NCBI RefSeq assembly: GCF_932526225.1
Contig: NC_064048.1
Span: 4,880,627 to 4,944,626, forward strand
Source: Nematostella vectensis
Lineage: Eukaryota; Cnidaria; Anthozoa; Actiniaria; Edwardsiidae
Direction of reading: 5' to 3'
Length of the DNA stretch: 64,000 nucleotides
Below are positions 1 through 12,129 of the stretch, one piece after another. The notes under the pieces were generated by a model. That model was not told the DNA's origin, searched no databases, and saw nothing but the letters and a program-made list of their open reading frames with translations. The translations under genes were made by a program, and so were the position numbers. How positions within the stretch are numbered: the stretch's first letter is position 1; each line of letters opens with the position of its first letter.

Positions 1-178
1 GTTTTTTTAGACAAATTCTTGCCACGAGTCTCAAATTGACAGGAATCAGCATTTTTCACCATATTTTCTGGAGATCAGGGAGCGGGAAAACTTTAGCTCT
101 TCTAAATATGGGCATCAATGACCATATAAGGCAATGCAAACGAAGGACACTATCCTTGGGGAATATGTTTGATATGTC
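1..178 (-). repeat. Dispersed repeat copy, truncated at window edge
   Basis: The reverse complement matches 54031-54205 with scattered differences over about 170 bases; both copies share stretches such as TAGAAGAGCTAAAGTTTTCC. A different repeat follows directly at about 173-232. No intact protein is encoded, so this looks like a transposon-derived fragment. Confidence 0.6.
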
Positions 179-232
179 ATAGCCATGTAGAGCGTGATAG
201 GCCCGCCGAGAAGCAAAGGGACGAGGCTAGAA
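173..232 (+). repeat. Right end of a short inverted-repeat element
   Basis: Nearly identical to 38928-38979, the right third of a 160-bp element with TAGCCTCKTCCC-type terminal inverted repeats. Only the right end is present here, abutting another repeat on its left. Confidence 0.6.
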
Positions 233-354
233 ATGACCAATAGGGGCGTTGCTGTGCTCCCGCCCCCCACCAAAAAAATATATATTCATTTTTTTTAATG
301 TTTCTGTATTGTGCACCGCCCTCCCCCCCCTCCCCCCCTTCCCCGCCCCCAATT

Positions 355-403
355 CTACGTGGCCTGCTTCGACTCTGATGCTCGAAGCTTTGGGGAAACA
401 GCT
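355..403 (-). other. WASHC3: Candidate last coding exon of WASHC3
   Basis: After the GTAAGT donor at the end of exon 7, the next phase-compatible segment downstream on the minus strand follows an AG at 404-405. It encodes about 15 residues rich in Ser, Lys and Glu, then a TAG stop at 355-357. The human protein ends in an acidic, serine-rich tail after a PDAP motif, and that motif is missing here. This exon is therefore only a candidate, and the true tail could lie outside the window. Confidence 0.3.
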
Positions 404-516
404 CTATTTTCAGAGGCGTACTGCATAAAACTTTAACAATGTGTTGTTAAAGTTCATCGTTTTAAAAAGTTCAGTTTTCGTTGTCTTTGTTTCCCGACTC
501 CATGTCTGGTACTTAC

Positions 517-3500
517 TCTAACAAGTTAGGGTCAAGACCTTCAGCCACCATTTTTCCCCTCAGCGCTCCAGGAGGCACCCCCTACGAGATGATGACACAA
601 TAGTTTTGTTGTTGCCAGTGGCAACTGGAAGGCAATATCTGACTCAATCACTGTATTTCCCGCATTGTTAATCAATATTAACCTATACTGTACTAACCGA
701 GAGCGAGGTCATACCGGGAAATATCAAACTAAGACTTACAAAGCCTCAGTAGATAATCATAATTATTATTTTTCATTTATTTATTCATATATTTTTTAAC
801 GGAATCTTGAGTTTCATTCAGTTTTTCATTTGAAATCACTATGACGATTGGCCACCATACTGAGCCAATCACAGCACGTGTACAGTCATTGCCACAAAAT
901 AAATCAGTGTAAACCAACAGTTTTGTGTTTTATGATGTAACTCACAAAGTTCCTCGTTGTGGGAGATTAGGAAATGGCACATTTCTACCATGTAAAAGAT
1001 AAATATTGTTTGGAAACAGAAAAGGCTTATTCTATAATTGCAAAATATTGCGTACATATGATATAGTAAAATTGGCTTTAGAGGAAGTTATTTTGAAAAT
1101 GAAAGGCTGTATTGGTCATACACCTACCACTTTGACCATTTGAAAATACTTCGCGTATCTTGGATCCTGAGAGACTGTCATAGCTGCAACACAACATCAA
1201 AACATTCAGGCTACTTACATGATATCAGAGTATACATTGTTGAACATCAACATGAGTGACTTAGCACTAACAAATCATGTGACATTTAGGGTTGCAAACT
1301 CACACGCGCTAAGGCTTTTGGCAGCAAAATATAAAACAACAAAAAGCAACTGGTTTAGCCAGAAAGTTTCTTTGTCAAAAAAGGGCTTATTTTCATTGTA
1401 ATGTTCCATCTTCTCATCGCTTTTTGTCGTTATGGCCACAGCCAAAAAGTCAAGTGATTTCAGAGGGCAAAGTTTCGTTTCAGCAACGGAAACAGTATTT
1501 TCATAAAACTGTGCAATTTTTTCACAGTGTTTACACAGGTTTACACATGGTTAGTTGTTTACACTTGTGGTTAACCTGTTACCATGAATACATAGCAATA
1601 TTTATTTTCTTCAAACAAAGTAACTTTTCATTTTTTCTACTCAAAAAGGGGGGAAGATATCCCCCCAGTCCACCCCCCTGTGTCCGCCCCTGACATGTTT
1701 AAAACTTACTTGGAGCAGCTTCTCGCTCTACAAACACAACCAAAAAAATACACAAATTAATAATCGACTTTCAGAATGATTTTGCTGTGAAAACATGGTA
1801 CCGTGGCCACCTAACCAGTATTGTGGAACAGGTTTATAAGGATGTGGCAAACATGCTATCTGATTGGCTTCAAGGTCACTAGCCGACCAGTGTGACAAAA
1901 AATGTATTACAGCAGAACTGAATCCACCTGGTTACAATCAAAACCACGAATCTCACAAGCCATTTGGCAAATTTCTAATAATTATCTTATTGTTGCCATA
2001 GTAGCATAGTTCATATGACATAATCAAACATGTCTCTTGTTTAGTAGTTTCTTTAAATGTAATTGAATCAAAAGATAAGCTGATTCCATTTAGAAGCCTA
2101 TCTGGCCATTCTGTAAGTCCTTTATGCATATAGTAGCTCAGTGGATAGAGCATCAGATATGCATAAGGATAAAACAATGAGTTATCCTCTGGATAACCTA
2201 TACAGTAACGGATCCACGGGGGGGGGGGGGGGGCTTTCATTTAACCCCCCCCATGGGCTGCATTTTTTTATTATTTCTATTGTGTCTCTTCATTGTGTCT
2301 GTTCATCATTGGACTTGATTAAAATTGAATTTGAAGATTTTATGTTATTTTGCTACACGCTTTTGTAATGTTCTTAAAGTCCATATAACCTTTCAGAGTT
2401 CATAGATTTGGTCAATTCTTTATATTTTCATTTTCCAAATTTTATGTGGTTTATATAGTATCTATAAAATGTGTGCTCATGCGAATAACTCAAATCTATA
2501 ATATTGAGGTATTTTGATCAATCGAAAAAAAGGCTGTGAACTGAAAGGCCTGGGTCCAGTCATTTGTGACATAGATCGAGATGTCAATCAAATTATATGA
2601 GAATGTATATCCCCACGCTAAACTGCTTCCCATCTTCTTGTCTTCTTAGTTATTGCTAAAGATCATCGTGTGGTTACAAGTTTTACAGTTATCTTAATAT
2701 CTCAACCTGGTAGTCAAATAATTATTTAACTTCAGGAAACAAATCTGCAAAATTAAGCAAATATTTTGCAGTCTATAAATTGTTTTTGGATTGTTCTTTC
2801 AAGAGTGTGGCATTCGCAACAAAAATGGTGATATTCTCACGAGCGTGTGCTGTTTTGGCAACTTACAACAAAATGATATTTTCTTTTTTTTGCATATAAT
2901 TATCTGCTTTAAATTATTCCTCACTTCATTGTGGGTAGTATTGCAATAAAAAACACTTCGCCAATATTTTGTGGTATTGCCATCTCTGGATTTTAACAGA
3001 AAGGAAAATACCTTGTTTTATGTTTTCCAGCCAAAACTCAGAATTATTCACTCATTTCAATCTTTTTGCGGGGTCAGGAAAATTTTCAAAGCTCTGTAAA
3101 AAAATTTAAATTTAAAACAAATTAAATTCCCTTTTCAGAATTTGAAAGTTTATCTATGTTTTGTTTTGGCTAGATTGGTATAAGTGAAATGTTTTAAGAA
3201 CTTAAACAATTTCTTATTGGGCATCTACATCATTCTACATGGACATCAATTGTGCCTGTGTGTAGTTGGTGGTAATGTGTTCCCCTTTTTGGTTTGTTCT
3301 GTACCTGGTTCTGGTTCAGATGGGGCAGAAGTAGGTGCAGCAGGCGTGGCAGGTGGGGGCGTAGCAGCTGGCTGCACCGAAAAAGGTATAAAAATAAAAA
3401 GGTATAATTATATTTAGACTGTTTGTTTATTAATTATTAATCCAAAATAATTTTGAATGTTTACAGAATGTCTCGAACATCAGTAACCCACACAATATTT

Positions 3501-6500
3501 TACCAACAACTGGTTACAAAGCAAATACCATAAATGATCTAATAAACACCAGGGGCATTTATTAAATTTGGATGGTCTCAGGGAAGGGGGGGGGGGGATG
3601 TTCAAAAGCATGTTCATATATAAACCATAACAATATAACAAACTTAAGCACTGGGGTCCTTATTTCAGTGAAGATAATCATGTAAAATATAGCCCACGTA
3701 ACAAGCATTTCTGCAGGTTTCAACTCAAATAGAGACTGAGCGATGGAAAAGGGTGTACATAATCTTTGCTTGGTATCTTTTTCCACTGAAACCCCACAGA
3801 GACGCTTGTTATGTAGTTTAAGGAGATTTGATACGGTTTTTCCCGAATTCCCAACCATCCTGTCAATCACAACTTGTATCTTCTGCTACAGCTTGGCCAT
3901 GTCAAGCTAGGGATGAACTTTATAAAAATGTAACATGTGTTTACATTGCTGTTTCTATGGCAACGGAACAGTGAACCTGTTAAATTCACTATTTGTGAAG
4001 TGCTGTTCGCTACAGGGAAATTTTAAACAAATAAGCTATAGGATATTGTACATCACACATTGGTCGACACTTAGAGAAAGTTTTTTTTTAAATCTACAAG
4101 AGGAATTCTGAGATATTGGCAATATTTTTATTTTTAGTCACTCTGTTATTTACCTACTTTGAAAATCCATACATGGGCAATAATTTTATTTACCATTGTT
4201 ATTTAATAGCTACCTATTATTTCTAATAGCTTACAAAAATGATCGTTAGTTTTAGGGGCCATTCCGGGGACTATGATACTTTCAAAATAAAGGAAATGAA
4301 CCTTTTTTCTTTATTGGCCGCCAAATAAATTTTCGCCGATTGATTTTTTTGTCGTTTTCGTAGAATAAAATAAATATATTTAGAAAAATTCAGGTTAAAT
4401 TTGAGCTTCATTGAAAGGTTGTAAGTAAGCGATTAGTTTTTATGAAAATGGTATTTCAAGTGCCGTCTTTGCGCTTGTTTTGTTGCTTCGCTTTTGGTAT
4501 TGTTCGTTTCATATTGTTGTAGTTTTTGCATTCTTCCCGTGCTAACCATGCAGAGACGTTCCTTACGCGGCTAGTGTAGAGCCAGCGCAACGTCGGCGTT
4601 TGAAATGCCATTTTAAAAAATTCTAATCGTTTACTTACAACCCTTTAATGGAGCTCAAGTTAATCTGAGTATTTCTTGATATCTTAAATTTATTATACGG
4701 AAACAAGGAAAAAATTAATCTGCGAAATTTTACATGGTGGCTACAAAAGCAAAAAAGTTAAGTCTTCCAAGGTCTGATGTACAATATCCTATAGCTTATT
4801 TGTTAAAAATTTCCCTGTAGCAAACAGCACTTCGCAAATAATGAATTTAACATGTTCACCCTTCCGTTGCCATAAAAACAGTAATGTATACACATGTTAC
4901 ATTTTCATTAAGTTCATCCCTAGCTGCATGCCATGGCCAACTAGTTTGATGATCCGATCCCTGTAGCATAAGATACAAGTTGTGATTAACAAGATGGCTG
5001 GAGGTTTGGAAAACTGTATCGAATATCCTTAATTACAATGGGATATATAGTCTTGGGCTTGTTCATTTGTTAGAGAGGGGCATTCAATACAAACTTGTAA
5101 GCTTGAATAGGAGGCATTCTTTAGATAGGGGACGTTCACGTTAGTCTAGATATTGGTCTACCACTCCATGTCTTGATTTTAACAGGGGTTTTATAGCCAG
5201 AGTTGCAAAAGGTGGGTGCTTGGTCACAGTATTACTGTACCTGTTCGGCTTGTGGTTGTTGCGCAGGTTGCTGATTGGCGGAAGTTGCTGATGGTATGGC
5301 CGTGGTTGTTGTTGGTGCTGTAACATCCTCTAAGCCAGGAATTGATGCAAGCTGATATACACACGTGGACAAATAAGAAAGCAGTTAAGGGGTGAATTAA
5401 AGCCTTAGGACGGATTTCATAATAAAATGCTATCCTTGGTTGTAGCTATTTTGTAAATGATTGCTTGAGCGAGACCTTGAGTTACCTCCAGCTTGAGTTA
5501 CCAAAATTTTTGAATTACTGTTTTGCTAAAGTTCAGTGACAGGAATTTTTTATCATTATTAAATTACAGTACATATAGTAACATTTACTGTCCAAGCTGT
5601 TTAAAAAATTCCTACTTGCCTTTGCTTCAAGAATGCTCATCATAATTTCTATTTTCTGAATTCTTCCTGAGAGCATTGACAATTTCTGTAAAATAAACAT
5701 AGTAATTATAATGATGTTGTTTAATGATGTATTTTAAACATGTAGACATGTATTTTTATTATCATCACTATTATATTTTATCTGTTTTTAATATTATAAT
5801 AATAGTATCGATTGCTTAGATGATAATAGACAACATACAAAACACGATGCATACAGTACATATCATAGTACACCAAGAAAACTATTAGAACTAGTTTGAC
5901 CAGACAAAATCAGATATATTACTGTATTTTTTATGTTACAATAATCATGTTTTTGAAGCTTAATAAAATAAGCGTGTTTGAAGTAGCTAAAATGCTACAG
6001 GTAGAGATTGCACAGGCATGTTCTTGTTGCACTCTTACTTCCGTGAGACTTCACTTTCCCACTTATTGATTGCTACAGTAAATTGCTGTGGCTCAATTAG
6101 GGTAAATATACTTTGTATAATTACGTCTGTAACAAGATGCCTTGGATAGAAGATACATAATAGACAATATACAAAACTATACAAAATTATACTTTGTATA
6201 ATTATGTCTGTAACAAGATGCCTTGGATAGAAGATACATAATAGAAAATATACAAAATTATACTTTGTATAATTACGTCTGTAACAAGATGCCTTGGATA
6301 GAAGATACATAATAGACAATATACAAAATTAGACTTTGTATAATTACTTCTGTAACAAGATGCCTTGGATAGAAGATACATAATAGACAATATACAAAAT
6401 TATACTTTGTATAATTACGTCTGTAACAAGATGCCTTGGATAGGAGATACATAATAGACAATTACAAAATTATCTTTTGTATAACTACGTCTGTAACAAG

Positions 6501-8816
6501 ATGCCTTGGATAGAAGATACATAATAGACAATATACAAAACTATACAAAATTATACTTTGTATAATTATGTCTGTAACAAGATGCCTTGGATAGAAGATA
6601 CATAATAGACAATATACAAAATTATACTTTGTATAATTACGTCTGTAACAAGATGCCTTGGATAGAAGATACATAATAGACAATATACAAAATTAGACTT
6701 TGTATAATTACTTCTGTAACAAGATGCCTTGGATAGAAGATACATAATAGACAATATACAAAATTATACTTTGTATAATTACGTCTGTAACAAGATGCCT
6801 TGGATAGAAGATACATAATAGACAATATACAAAATTATACTTTGTATAATTACGTCTGTAACAAGATGCCTTGGATAGAAGATACATAATAGACAATTTA
6901 CAAAATTAGACTTTGTATAATTACGTCTGTAACAAGATGCCTTGGATAGAAGATACATAATAGACAATATACAAAATTATACTTTGTATAATTACGTCTG
7001 TAACAAGATGCCTTGGATAGAAGATACATAATAGACAATATACAAAACTATACTTTGTATAATTACGTCTGTAATAAGATGCCTTGGATAGAAGATACAT
7101 AATAGACAATATACAAAATTATACAAAATTATACTTTGTATAATTATGTCTGTAACAAGATGCCTTGGATAGAAGATACATAATAGACAATATATAAAAC
7201 ACAGCATGGCATGGCATGGACAGAGCATGACTGTATGTGATCGCATGAACACTGTACCCCAACACAAATGATTTCAACGATCTTAATAATTCGAATAAGT
7301 GCCTGCATGTGTGCTGTTTTACTTGCAGTATGAGAATCCCTATGACTAAACCTCCACTGTTATCATAGTGATTCTTATACTGCAAGTAAAAGAGCACACA
7401 CTTTATTACAATGCCCAGGATTGGGTTGGGGAATTTGGGATAGGGGTTGTTTGGAGAAGATATTCAGCTATAAAAACAGGCTTCCAGTAGCGGATCTAGG
7501 GAGAGAGTTTAGGCAGTTCTTACCCCCTCTTTTGGACTGAGAAGGGAAAGTTTTAAGTGCAAAATAATGCCAAAAAGGATTCTCATCTTGGGTGCATCCC
7601 CATATATCTCTCTTGCTGCATTTTTTAATGAAAGGCCCTGAGAACGGAGGAGTCACATTTACCTAAAAACACCTAATGGTGTCTGTAGGAACAAAAGCCA
7701 AATGTAATTTTACTCCCTCAATTGTCACTTGGTCAAAACTCCCTTTAAAAAAAATCTAGATCTGCATTTGCCTTTACCCAGACAAATTATCTAGCTGTTG
7801 CCATGTTTATAGTACTAACCTCTTCACAAACACATGAGAATCTGTTGAGGAATCTGACTGTATGGGTGATGAAGTGATTAAGAAATGCCAGGGTTCGCTT
7901 GTGGTTCAAAGGGCTGACCTGAAAAACATGTCTCCTACTACTAAGAGAGCAAAATAAATCTAACACACAAAGGCACATTTAGCTATTATTTAGTGATTGT
8001 AATTTCGGTATTGAGATAGTGACCCAAAACTGTACGTAACATCTCGTGCTATGAGAGGCCTGGAATCAAAATAATGCACTAGTCAATAGAAACCCCCACC
8101 CCCATGGTCCCGGGGAAGGGTGGGGATTAGAGTTTGAACCTGTACAAAACAGAAAAAGGCCCCATCCCCTCGGGACAAAACTGCAGTCAAATGCCCTACC
8201 CCTCGGGATGCAAACTTAAGGCAACTACTTGATAACAAGTCATCTGAAATAAGCTTAACTATCTTTCAAATCCAGTACACTGCAGCATTTACATTTGTAC
8301 TAATAACTATAAAAATAACAGTTACTAAAAAAGATGAAAACATAAATCATTTTTATCTGGAATTAGTTATCTAATGCCAGATGCGTTTTTGCACATTTTG
8401 CCATGCAGCTTGCCACATGCTGATACCTGGAATTGCTTGCTAAAGAAGAGACAGAGTCTCAAGCCAGAAACTGAAATGACATTTGTGACGATATTCGCTT
8501 GTCCCAAACCCCCAGGGTGGGGACAAGTCTTAGAGTAAAAACTGTCAATTCCCCTCACTCCCTTGGGACAGATTCTCGTTCAAAAGTGCTCTAAACCCCC
8601 ATGTTAACCCCACACTTCCCCGGGACCATAGGGGTGGGGGTTTCAAATGACTGGTGCATAATACGAGCTGTTGATATGCAGCATTGCTTAAGATTTCCTA
8701 TAAATCTCAATGTTTCAATCGCATTTCTGACGACGCCATAATCCTGATCATTCGCGCTGCGGTACCTTTGTATAATCCACATTGGGAACGATACGAAAGC
8801 CGTCATCAGTATCCAT
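517..8816 (-). CDS. WASHC3: WASH complex subunit 3 (WASHC3/CCDC53), multi-exon
   Basis: Small coiled-coil subunit of the WASH complex, which activates Arp2/3 on endosomes (family knowledge). Seven exons were rebuilt by eye: 8766-8816, 7820-7918, 5620-5685, 5241-5351, 3305-3371, 1128-1183 and 517-581. All splice phases agree. Exon 1 is short and ends in DYTK, like human DLTK. Exon 2 holds the family core KRTLAFLNHFITHTVRFLNR (human KRTVAFLNQF...). Exon 3 is coiled coil, exon 4 begins LASIPGLEDV (human LSSIPGLDDV), and exon 5 is a Pro/Ala linker. Exon 6 has DPRYAKYFQMVKV and exon 7 has GVP...KMVAEGLDPNLL, both hallmarks of the family. The predicted length is 172-187 residues against 194 in human, as I recall it. 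The start is the first ATG of exon 1. The intron after exon 3 uses a GC donor (AAG|GCAAGT). The end of the protein is uncertain: reading through exon 7 stops at once after LLE, or a further exon at 355-403 is used. Confidence 0.88.
2110..2160 (+). repeat. tRNA-like fragment (A-box only)
   Basis: TAGCTCAGTGGATAGAGC matches the D-arm/A-box of a tRNA. No matching B-box (GGTTCGANTCC) or acceptor stem follows, so this is at most a tRNA-derived SINE remnant. Confidence 0.3.
3818..5032. mobile_element. 1.2-kb foldback (long inverted repeat) element in WASHC3 intron 4
   Basis: The left arm (about 3818-4075) pairs with the reverse complement of the right arm (about 4755-5032). Both contain GTTGTGATT or its complement, the segment AATAAGCTATAGGATATTGT, and CCATAGAAACAGCAATGT-like stretches. 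Weaker inverted homology continues inward to a centre near 4430. No transposase is seen. It lies between WASHC3 exons 4 and 5, so it would be transcribed as a long hairpin in the intron. Confidence 0.75.
6100..7200. repeat. 71-bp satellite array (about 15 units) in WASHC3 intron 3
   Basis: Tandem units contain ACAAGATGCCTTGGATAGAA and a TATACAAAATTATACTTTGT junction. Most units are 71 bp; a few carry an extra ACTATACAAA insertion. Variant units recur in the same order about 364 bp apart, which shows a higher-order duplication. Serial overlapping minus-strand ORFs of about 62 residues here are products of the repeat, not genes. Confidence 0.95.
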
Positions 8817-11333
8817 GTTTGGGGCCACAGTAAAACAGGAAATACGAGTGGAAGTAAAATATACGAAGATCGTGCAAAAGGCGCCAGGCGTTCCACTACT
8901 GGCATCTGCTGGTGCATTTTGGGTATTGCATTTGGCACAGGTAGCCCGCTCAACCAGCACTCGGTGAGCAGTAGAACATGGCTTACAAGTGATCCAGTGT
9001 TTCTTGGTAGGTCACATAGATCTGAAAAATACTTCACGCTGAATTAGATTTGTCACATCAGGAAAGTCAAGCAGGCGAAGGCATTTATTTTCTTCAAACA
9101 AAGTGACTTTTAAATAAGTATTTTACTCAGTGATACATATGCTAAAATATCATGACATCTTGTCAAATGGCTTGAAGAAGTTGTGTTATACACCCTTTTC
9201 TTGAGAAATCATTACCCCCCCCCCCAAGAAAAAAAAACGCGCTACACACCTCTGTTTCAAACCATGAAATCGTGGTTCAAGCCTTGAAACTTCGAGTCAG
9301 TTAGCAATTCTTACCCCGAAGTGATAGCACAAAATTTTAATGAATAGTATTCAGAGTCTCTTGGTCTCGGAACCCCGGGAGGGGTTCTTTAGGGTAAAAG
9401 TGATAGGGATGCTCGTCGGGAAATTTCAAAAAATATCCCTAAAAAAATTGCTACCCTAAAAATACCCCAAAAGCATTAAAAAATATTTCTAAGAGAAAAG
9501 CCTATTTTTTTTTCTCGGATACCCCTTTAAAGCATCCCTATCAGTTCGCCATGGAAAGAACCCCCTTGGGGGGGGGGGGGGGGGGGGTGTCATGTTCCGA
9601 GCTCGGAACACTAGTATATGAGACCGAGACTCTTTACGAATATTTTTTGGGACACCTAAGGGAAGCCCTGATAAATTTCATAAGCAAAGATAGGACGATC
9701 ACCGCAATAATACTCATAATATCTACTACATCACTGTCATCATGTAAATGTGTTGTCTTCAAACAAAAAGTCTGTCGATTCTCAGAAAATCACTGAAGTA
9801 AAAACACAATCAAAACATTGTCAACTCTCCACTTAAAGAAGAGGTGTAATTTTGACTATGAGTAAATAGTCTTTTACATTTTTGACTGCTTTTTGTACTT
9901 ATATTAAAGAATAAGCCATTGTTTCCGGGGAAGGAAAATGAAGACAGCTAGCCTAGCGAACATTGTTGTCGTGTGATTGTCAGTGTCAGGCGCGTACTTG
10001 GATTGGCTGAGAGGGAATGCGCAGGCATAGTTATCACAAGGAAAAGGCATAGTATTTGAAGGTCAATCACGCCGCCATTTTATCCTCCCGTTCAATGGCG
10101 AGTCACACAAACCATCCATTTCCATCGGCTAATTCAAGCAAGTAACCAATATATTTTCAACAAAATATCACCAAAATCATATCTGACTTCATTCGTAGAT
10201 TGTGATTTTGAAGTTTCCTCGCAAATAAACCGTTGTATTTTCGAAACAATAACAAAGGAGTGGGTGATCGACATTCTTTAATAAGAAGTGATCCACTTTT
10301 GACAGCCAAGGGGCCGGGGTGTACCTTGTATACGCGCCTGAGTGTTATCGAGTAGAAATATCTGAAAGGGGAACTTGAAGTCTCTGAAGTCAATTGAGTT
10401 ATCGGACGAGTCCCTAAAAATGCATCTTTGCACTACCACCATTTTCAATTTCTAGATAGTGATATATTAATATATGTACTTTATTTTTAAGATTTCTGTT
10501 TTTTTTTGTTTTTTTTGTTTTTTTTTTTTATGTGTGTGCGTGTTTTCGTCATAAGTCGTTTTTGACATGTTAGAAGATGACCTCTGTCGTCTCAAATTTC
10601 CTTGACAATACTTTACCAAAACAAACCACGCCAGCCGTTCGCGTCTAAACGCCATATTTGCTTTATCGTGATTCAACTTTTACGTTGCTTCTTGTTGTAT
10701 GCTGAATTTTGACATAGAACTCTGAAAGTAGTAGATCTGGGGTGACTGTTTCGCATCGTGAAGGTTTGATAGCAATCCAAATCTGGCAGCAGCAAACGAA
10801 ATAAATCTACGCAATTTGAAGCTTCAAGAAATTTGACGACTTCTACTTCGCTATATTTGCTTCAAGCAGGATACAGAGGATTCAAACAAGGTTCTTACGG
10901 AATAATCAAATGCGTAAAGACATCAGGATCGGAAAGAGGAGTAAGTTTTCGTCTGATTGCTAAACGTCACATCTCCATATTATTGCTCTATAGGAAACGG
11001 GCAAACTTGGATTTACGACACAGAAATCACCTATTACTCGGTAGAAACGAAAAGGGGATTTAGCCAGAAACAAAGAGAATATCATACAGCTCTTTGAAGT
11101 GTGTTGTTCACAGAGATTCGAAAATGAACCTGGAGAGTGTCATGTAATGGGCGGAACTTGAAAACGCGGTTTGGGAAAAGCCATTGATTGATGAATGGTA
11201 ACTTTTTTCATATTATTGGAAAGCACATTAAAAAACGCACACCGTTAGCGTGATATTTGCGTGATATTATGGAATGTTTGTGCAAGTGTTGTGTGACGAT
11301 AATGTAGCGTGACATTACAACTCAGCACTCAGT
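8817..11333. other. Intergenic region between WASHC3 and the repeat ORF
   Basis: No supported gene. It contains poly-C/G tracts (about 9212, 9570), a T-rich tract near 10500, and one copy of a dispersed repeat at 10112-10320. The WASHC3 promoter should lie just above 8816 but no clear TATA box was seen. Confidence 0.6.
10112..10320 (+). repeat. Dispersed repeat family, copy 1
   Basis: Starts CCATTTCCATCGGCTAATTC, identical to the copy at 44757. Both later share an AATAAAC...AAACAAT...GAGTGG block followed by GATCGA and TTCTTTAA. A third, more divergent copy is at 61648. Confidence 0.6.
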
Positions 11334-12014
11334 ATGAAATCTAGAGACCATTCGACTTCAAGAGGAACCCGCCAAGTCTTACCACCTCCTATTCGATTAA
11401 TTGACAGAAAACCTGTGTTCAGAATGACAAAGAGGGCTTCTGTCGACTCGAGCTGCTTCGACATTAATCGACAACATATCGCCGACAACGTGCGATCTTT
11501 CCTTCCGCAAATGACGGAGGTCCAGCGGCAGATAACGGAGGCTCAGAAACGGGAAGCACTCCAGCGAGAATCGAAGAGCGGATTGAGGGGCGGTAAATGT
11601 AGGAATGGGACAAGGACTTTGGATTGTAGTAATTGTAGGAATGGAACAAGGACTTTGGATTGTAGTAATTGTAGGAATGGAACAAGGACTTCGGATTGTA
11701 GTAATTGTAGGAATGGAACAAGGACTTCGGATTGTAGTAATTGTAGGAATGGAATAAGGACATCGGAGTGTAATGGATCACTACCTATACAGGATCTACG
11801 AAATAGAAGATCATCTAGCGGAAGCCTACGACCTAAAAATTTTAAGGACTTTTGGACGGAATATCCCGACTCATTGGATGTACACCCATCCATCTTTAAC
11901 CGAGATATCGATTCGTTATCGATTGAAGTCGTTCGGACATATAACGAACCCTCGTTTTCACTTCCGAGAATAGAGAGATCTTTGGAAACCGACAGCTTTC
12001 AGCATCCGATCTAG
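11334..12014 (+). CDS. Hypothetical protein with five 12-residue Cys repeats
   Basis: An uninterrupted 226-residue ORF. An in-frame TGA at 11310-11312 bounds the ATG at 11334. Residues 1-88 are basic and polar with a predicted helical stretch (MTEVQRQITEAQKREALQRE). Residues 89-148 are five copies of a CRNGTRTxDCSN unit, and residues 149-226 are a non-repetitive tail with FKDFW and several acidic/aromatic patches. There is no signal peptide or membrane segment. No family was recognised. The repeat unit is 36 bp, so the opposite strand is also open across it, but only the plus frame has long non-repetitive flanks. It could be a lineage-specific gene, an exon of a larger gene, or chance. Downstream, 11930-12320 holds degenerate duplicates of its 3' coding sequence. 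Confidence 0.45.
   Translation: MKSRDHSTSRGTRQVLPPPIRLIDRKPVFRMTKRASVDSSCFDINRQHIADNVRSFLPQMTEVQRQITEAQKREALQRESKSGLRGGKCRNGTRTLDCSNCRNGTRTLDCSNCRNGTRTSDCSNCRNGTRTSDCSNCRNGIRTSECNGSLPIQDLRNRRSSSGSLRPKNFKDFWTEYPDSLDVHPSIFNRDIDSLSIEVVRTYNEPSFSLPRIERSLETDSFQHPI
11598..11777 (+). repeat. 36-bp coding minisatellite, five units
   Basis: Five in-phase 36-bp units beginning TGTAGGAATGGAACAAGGAC. Units 1-4 are nearly identical and unit 5 has diverged. The length is a multiple of three, which preserves the reading frame of the ORF at 11334-12014. Confidence 0.95.
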
Positions 12015-12129
12015 TCCGCAATCTATGAACTCTCTCGCTGCGAAAAGGATGCCATATATATATATTTGATATAAAAGTATGAAGGCTCCGTTATTCGTAC
12101 ATCATATTTAGAACATATAAACGAGCCGT

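Noticed and set aside
2110-2160. tRNA gene
   Set aside because: Only an A-box-like stretch; no B-box or acceptor stem. The same applies to 28470 and 41440-41540.
6035-7267. Many minus-strand ORFs of 60-95 codons with the same sequence
   Set aside because: They follow the 71-bp satellite unit and simply re-read it; the region is an intron of WASHC3.
8782-8967. Plus-strand ORF
   Set aside because: Antisense to WASHC3 exon 1, which has homology support.
11464-11893. Minus-strand ORFs opposite the 36-bp repeat
   Set aside because: Open only because the unit is a multiple of three; the plus frame has the longer non-repetitive flanks.
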